From NCBI RefSeq assembly GCF_000331515.1, contig NZ_AMZO01000037.1:1-46744 (forward strand): 46,744 nucleotides of DNA, in the 5' to 3' direction. The notes beneath the pieces were generated by a model, which saw only the letters and a list, made by a program, of their open reading frames with translations, searched no databases and was not told the origin of the DNA. The position numbers and the translations under genes were made by a program. The DNA comes from Photobacterium marinum (GTDB taxonomy: Bacteria; Pseudomonadota; Gammaproteobacteria; Enterobacterales; Vibrionaceae). Shown here in pieces: positions 44,157-46,744 of this stretch (its first letter is position 1; every line of letters begins with the position of its first letter).

Positions 44157-44897
44157 CTAGTCTTGCGGAGCCATCATAGACAGAGGCCAATCAAAAGCAG
44201 TCATAACCCGATTCCATGCCTCATCCGTACCAGCCCGGATATCCAGCTGTTCACCAGTGATAGGATGCTCCAGCTCTAAGCGGGAAGCATGCAACATCAG
44301 ACGGCGACAATCATAATTATCCCTGAAGCTGCGGTTATGACGACCGTCGCCATGGTTCACGTCACCGATAATATGGTGGCTGAGATGGTGCATATGACGA
44401 CGCAACTGGTGCTTGCGACCCGTTTCCGGCTTCATTTCCACCAGGGTGTAACGGCTGGTTGCGTAGCGGCCAACGGCAATATCAGTCTCTACTTTCGCCA
44501 AAGGTGCATACGCCGTCACTGCCGGCTGGGCTTCTTTATCCTGATCGGCATGTTTATCTGCGATCTTATCCAGCTCTTCTTTCAGCGGATAATCAAGCAC
44601 TGCAGCTTCTTTAATCCAGCCACGTACCACGGCGTGGTAGGTTTTCTTCACGTCACGACCGGCAAATTTCGGCATCATTTGTGAAGCCACTTCGCTCGAC
44701 AGCGCAAACAGCAAAACACCGGATGTCGGGCGATCCAGACGGTGAAGCGGAAAAACATGCTGGCCGATCTGATCACGCAGCGTCTGCATTACAAACTGAG
44801 TTTCGTGGCGATCCAGCCATGAACGGTGCACCAACATACCCGCCGGCTTATTAACAGCAACCAGGTACTGGTCTTGATAAAGGATTTCTAATTCCAT
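44157..44897 (-). CDS. truC: tRNA pseudouridine(65) synthase
   Basis: A 246-residue RluA-type pseudouridine synthase acting on U65 of tRNA. The catalytic Asp55 lies in HRLDRPTSG. The conserved KPAGMLVHRS and RKHQLRRHMHH are present. It starts three bases after the yqcC stop, so the two are cotranscribed. Confidence 0.94.
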   Translation of the reverse strand: MELEILYQDQYLVAVNKPAGMLVHRSWLDRHETQFVMQTLRDQIGQHVFPLHRLDRPTSGVLLFALSSEVASQMMPKFAGRDVKKTYHAVVRGWIKEAAVLDYPLKEELDKIADKHADQDKEAQPAVTAYAPLAKVETDIAVGRYATSRYTLVEMKPETGRKHQLRRHMHHLSHHIIGDVNHGDGRHNRSFRDNYDCRRLMLHASRLELEHPITGEQLDIRAGTDEAWNRVMTAFDWPLSMMAPQD

Positions 44898-44900
44898 GGC

Positions 44901-45221
44901 TTATTCGGCTCTAAACAGATCATCTAACTTAAGGGTAACGGCCAGCACTGACGCCCTGCCCGGTAGCTCTTTCATCGCTTCTTCAACATAAGGAGAAATC
45001 GCAAACTGCACTGGTAGCGGAGCCTGCATCAGCACCAACTGAGTCATACGTGGGATAAAGATCCACTGCAACCACTGGGCACACGTCAGGGTATCGACCG
45101 CAAACGGCTCGGTACTGGCCAACGCAGCTGGCTCCGGAGAGGTGTTTTCCCACAAACCGGCTTCACGCATGGTTGCTTCTAGCTGCTCCAGCAGTTGTTG
45201 GGTCTGATGGTATTTGTCCAT
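44901..45221 (-). CDS. yqcC: YqcC family protein
   Basis: A 106-residue protein (E. coli about 109) of unknown function. I start it at the ATG at 45221 (MDKYHQTQQLLEQLEATMRE), with GGGAG seven bases upstream; the longer frame lacks support. The segments TLTCAQWLQWIFIPRM and ISPYVEEAM are typical of the family. It heads the operon with truC. Confidence 0.88.
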   Translation of the reverse strand: MDKYHQTQQLLEQLEATMREAGLWENTSPEPAALASTEPFAVDTLTCAQWLQWIFIPRMTQLVLMQAPLPVQFAISPYVEEAMKELPGRASVLAVTLKLDDLFRAE

Positions 45222-45328
45222 CGTTTTTCTCCCTACAAGGTTTATCAATACCAGCAATAAAGCGCGCAAGGATACCATCTTAAGCACGGAGTCCATATAA
45301 TCAGGGGAATCATTTAAGAGTAAGCATC

Positions 45329-46378
45329 ATGTCCATGGATAAATTTCATACCCTGACCGAACTGCTGGATAACGCTGGTTGCCAGTATAAAATTTTTGAT
45401 CTTGGCCGCCGCGTGTGCGAAATCGACATCAACCAATTCAAAGCGGTTGAAGATAACCGTCAACCCTATCCATGGCCGCTACAGCAGCACGCCCACTTGT
45501 CGATTTCCTTCTGGCAACAAGGTAATGCACCATGGATCTGGTTCCTGCGCTTACCACTGGACGAGCGGGGGCTGCTGAAACAGGCCGCTGTCGGTGACTT
45601 TATCAAGTATGTCATAGAAGCGATGGGTGCCACCCTCAATAGTGCCCCGACCGAAGAAGAGCAGGAGAAGCTTGCCGCTAACCCTTATACCTTCAAGCCA
45701 AACGACGACAAAATGGCGATTTTCCACGCCCAGCTTCGCCAGCAATTATCCCTCCCTGCCAGCCAATACTATGAACATGCACAGCATTACCTGACCGGTG
45801 CTCTCGGCTGGGACAAATGGCAAAGCATTGGCCTGCAAGGCCTGGCTGATGTTTGTGCCCGAATGAAGCAGGAAAATAACACAACCCTGCTGCGTAAGTC
45901 GTTGAGCAATCTGCCGATGACTCCGCTCTACGCCCTGCTGGGCTGCCTGGAACATTGTGAACTGCCTGAAACGCTTGGTGAACGCATCGCCGAAATCCTT
46001 GAGCAAGAATGCCAAAAAGCAGAACCGGATCTGTTTTTGATTTCCGCACTGATCCGTGCCCTTTCAGGCAGCGACAATCAGCTACTGAACCGACAACTGA
46101 AAAAACTGCTGTCAGAACCGGCACTGTGCCACCCTGAAATTCTGGTTGCGATCGCCGGGCGCTGCTGGAATGGCCTGACCGACATTGAGAACGCCAGCCT
46201 ATTCCTGCTACGCCTGGCAGAAACAGAAGATCAGAGCCTGTTCAATCAACTGTTTGCCGACCTGGTGATGCTACCAGTTCTGCGTGGCATCATGCTGCAA
46301 ATCCTGCACAGTGAAGCCAATCCAGCACTGGTTACCGCCATTGCCAAACTGCAGCAACACGCCCGTGGGCAGGCTTAA
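45329..46378 (+). CDS. DUF3549 family protein
   Basis: A 349-residue conserved protein known mainly from Vibrionaceae and relatives; function unknown. The first 130 residues look globular (HLSISFWQQGNAPWIWFLRLP), and the rest is helix-rich and leucine-rich, resembling a helical-repeat scaffold. There is no signal peptide or membrane segment. It is followed at 23 bp by the DUF3301 gene, probably in one operon, and is divergent from yqcC. Confidence 0.8.
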   Translation: MSMDKFHTLTELLDNAGCQYKIFDLGRRVCEIDINQFKAVEDNRQPYPWPLQQHAHLSISFWQQGNAPWIWFLRLPLDERGLLKQAAVGDFIKYVIEAMGATLNSAPTEEEQEKLAANPYTFKPNDDKMAIFHAQLRQQLSLPASQYYEHAQHYLTGALGWDKWQSIGLQGLADVCARMKQENNTTLLRKSLSNLPMTPLYALLGCLEHCELPETLGERIAEILEQECQKAEPDLFLISALIRALSGSDNQLLNRQLKKLLSEPALCHPEILVAIAGRCWNGLTDIENASLFLLRLAETEDQSLFNQLFADLVMLPVLRGIMLQILHSEANPALVTAIAKLQQHARGQA

Positions 46379-46401
46379 CTCCTGCTGAAAAGAGGTAAGA
46401 G

Positions 46402-46704
46402 ATGGATAACTTACTGGGCATTCTAGCCCTTGCGTTACTGGGCTACTTGTTCTGGCAACAACGCCGTCAAACTGAGTTTGCCCAGAAGTTCATAGAACAA
46501 CGCTGTGACACCCTGAACCTGCAATTACTGGCGATTGCCAGAGGCGAACACAAGCTCAAAGACCGTGAAGGTCGATGGCAGTGGCACACTGTGTACCTGT
46601 TTGAGTTTTCCGCTGATGGTCATGACTCTTATCAGGGGCATGTGGTGATGAAAGGATTTAGGCCAATGCAGTTTTATGTTCCGCCGCATCATATGCCGGA
46701 TTGA
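46402..46704 (+). CDS. DUF3301 family membrane-anchored protein
   Basis: A 100-residue protein with one N-terminal hydrophobic segment (about 4-18) followed by a basic cytoplasmic-side stretch and a short soluble domain (WQWHTVYLFEFSADGHDSY). It matches DUF3301; function unknown. AGAGG precedes the ATG closely. It is complete, and the window ends 40 bp after it. Confidence 0.85.
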   Translation: MDNLLGILALALLGYLFWQQRRQTEFAQKFIEQRCDTLNLQLLAIARGEHKLKDREGRWQWHTVYLFEFSADGHDSYQGHVVMKGFRPMQFYVPPHHMPD

Positions 46705-46744
46705 TGTATTTTGGGGATATAGAAAAAGAACGGGCGCGACTTTC

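Noticed and set aside
1..46744. CRISPR arrays, tRNA genes, integrases, toxin-antitoxin or defence genes
   Set aside because: No repeat-spacer pattern, no tRNA-like cloverleaf that I could recognise, and no gene of these families; the content is core metabolism and information processing.

Overview
The window looks like chromosomal DNA of a gammaproteobacterium of the family Vibrionaceae, probably close to Photobacterium or Vibrio. This rests on the protein sequences (all close to E. coli/Vibrio orthologues), the Vibrio-type small conserved families (DUF4250, DUF3549, DUF3301), and the gene orders gmhB | metNIQ ... trmO-proS and rpsB-tsf-pyrH-frr-uppS-cdsA-dxr-rseP-bamA-skp-lpxD-fabZ-lpxA-lpxB-rnhB-dnaE-accA-tilS. 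The species assignment is inference; no rRNA gene lies inside the window. Almost everything is core housekeeping, and I found no defence, prophage, integron, CRISPR or secretion locus.

Positions 1-206 hold the leader and promoter of a ribosomal RNA operon that is transcribed leftwards off the window edge. Next, at 207-6055 on the minus strand, is a complete peptide ABC importer (two permeases, binding protein, two ATPases). Positions 6117-6379 hold a MITE-like repeat with terminal inverted repeats. Then come gmhB (minus) and, divergently, metNIQ behind a MetJ operator/promoter. Next is a zinc-independent ribosomal protein pair, rpmE2-rpmJ, behind a Zur-type site and facing trmO across a shared promoter region that also holds a Fur-type site. 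proS, a patatin-like phospholipase, a GGDEF diguanylate cyclase and the small genes yaeP and DUF4250 follow on the plus strand.

From 16096 to 39031 everything is on the minus strand: an Mtr-type aromatic amino acid permease with a TrpR-like operator, a small cytochrome c, then the long block tilS, accA, dnaE, rnhB, lpxB, lpxA, fabZ, lpxD, skp, bamA, rseP, dxr, cdsA, uppS, frr, pyrH, tsf, rpsB (transcribed in the reverse of this list). It joins translation (S2, EF-Ts, RRF), UMP kinase, isoprenoid and phospholipid precursors, outer-membrane assembly (BamA, Skp, RseP), lipid A synthesis, DNA replication and malonyl-CoA synthesis. Most gene boundaries that are not overlaps carry a stem-loop oriented with this transcription.

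At the right end are map and glnD (divergent from rpsB), yaeH, the yqcC-truC-yqcA cluster on the minus strand, and the conserved unknowns DUF3549 and DUF3301 on the plus strand.

The most interesting non-gene signals are the MITE-like element, the abutting Zur and Fur sites between rpmE2 and trmO, the 16-bp-arm hairpin at the start of the yaeP transcript, the perfect 15-bp-arm palindrome between rnhB and dnaE, and the serial boundary hairpins whose G-U pairs point to selection on the RNA.
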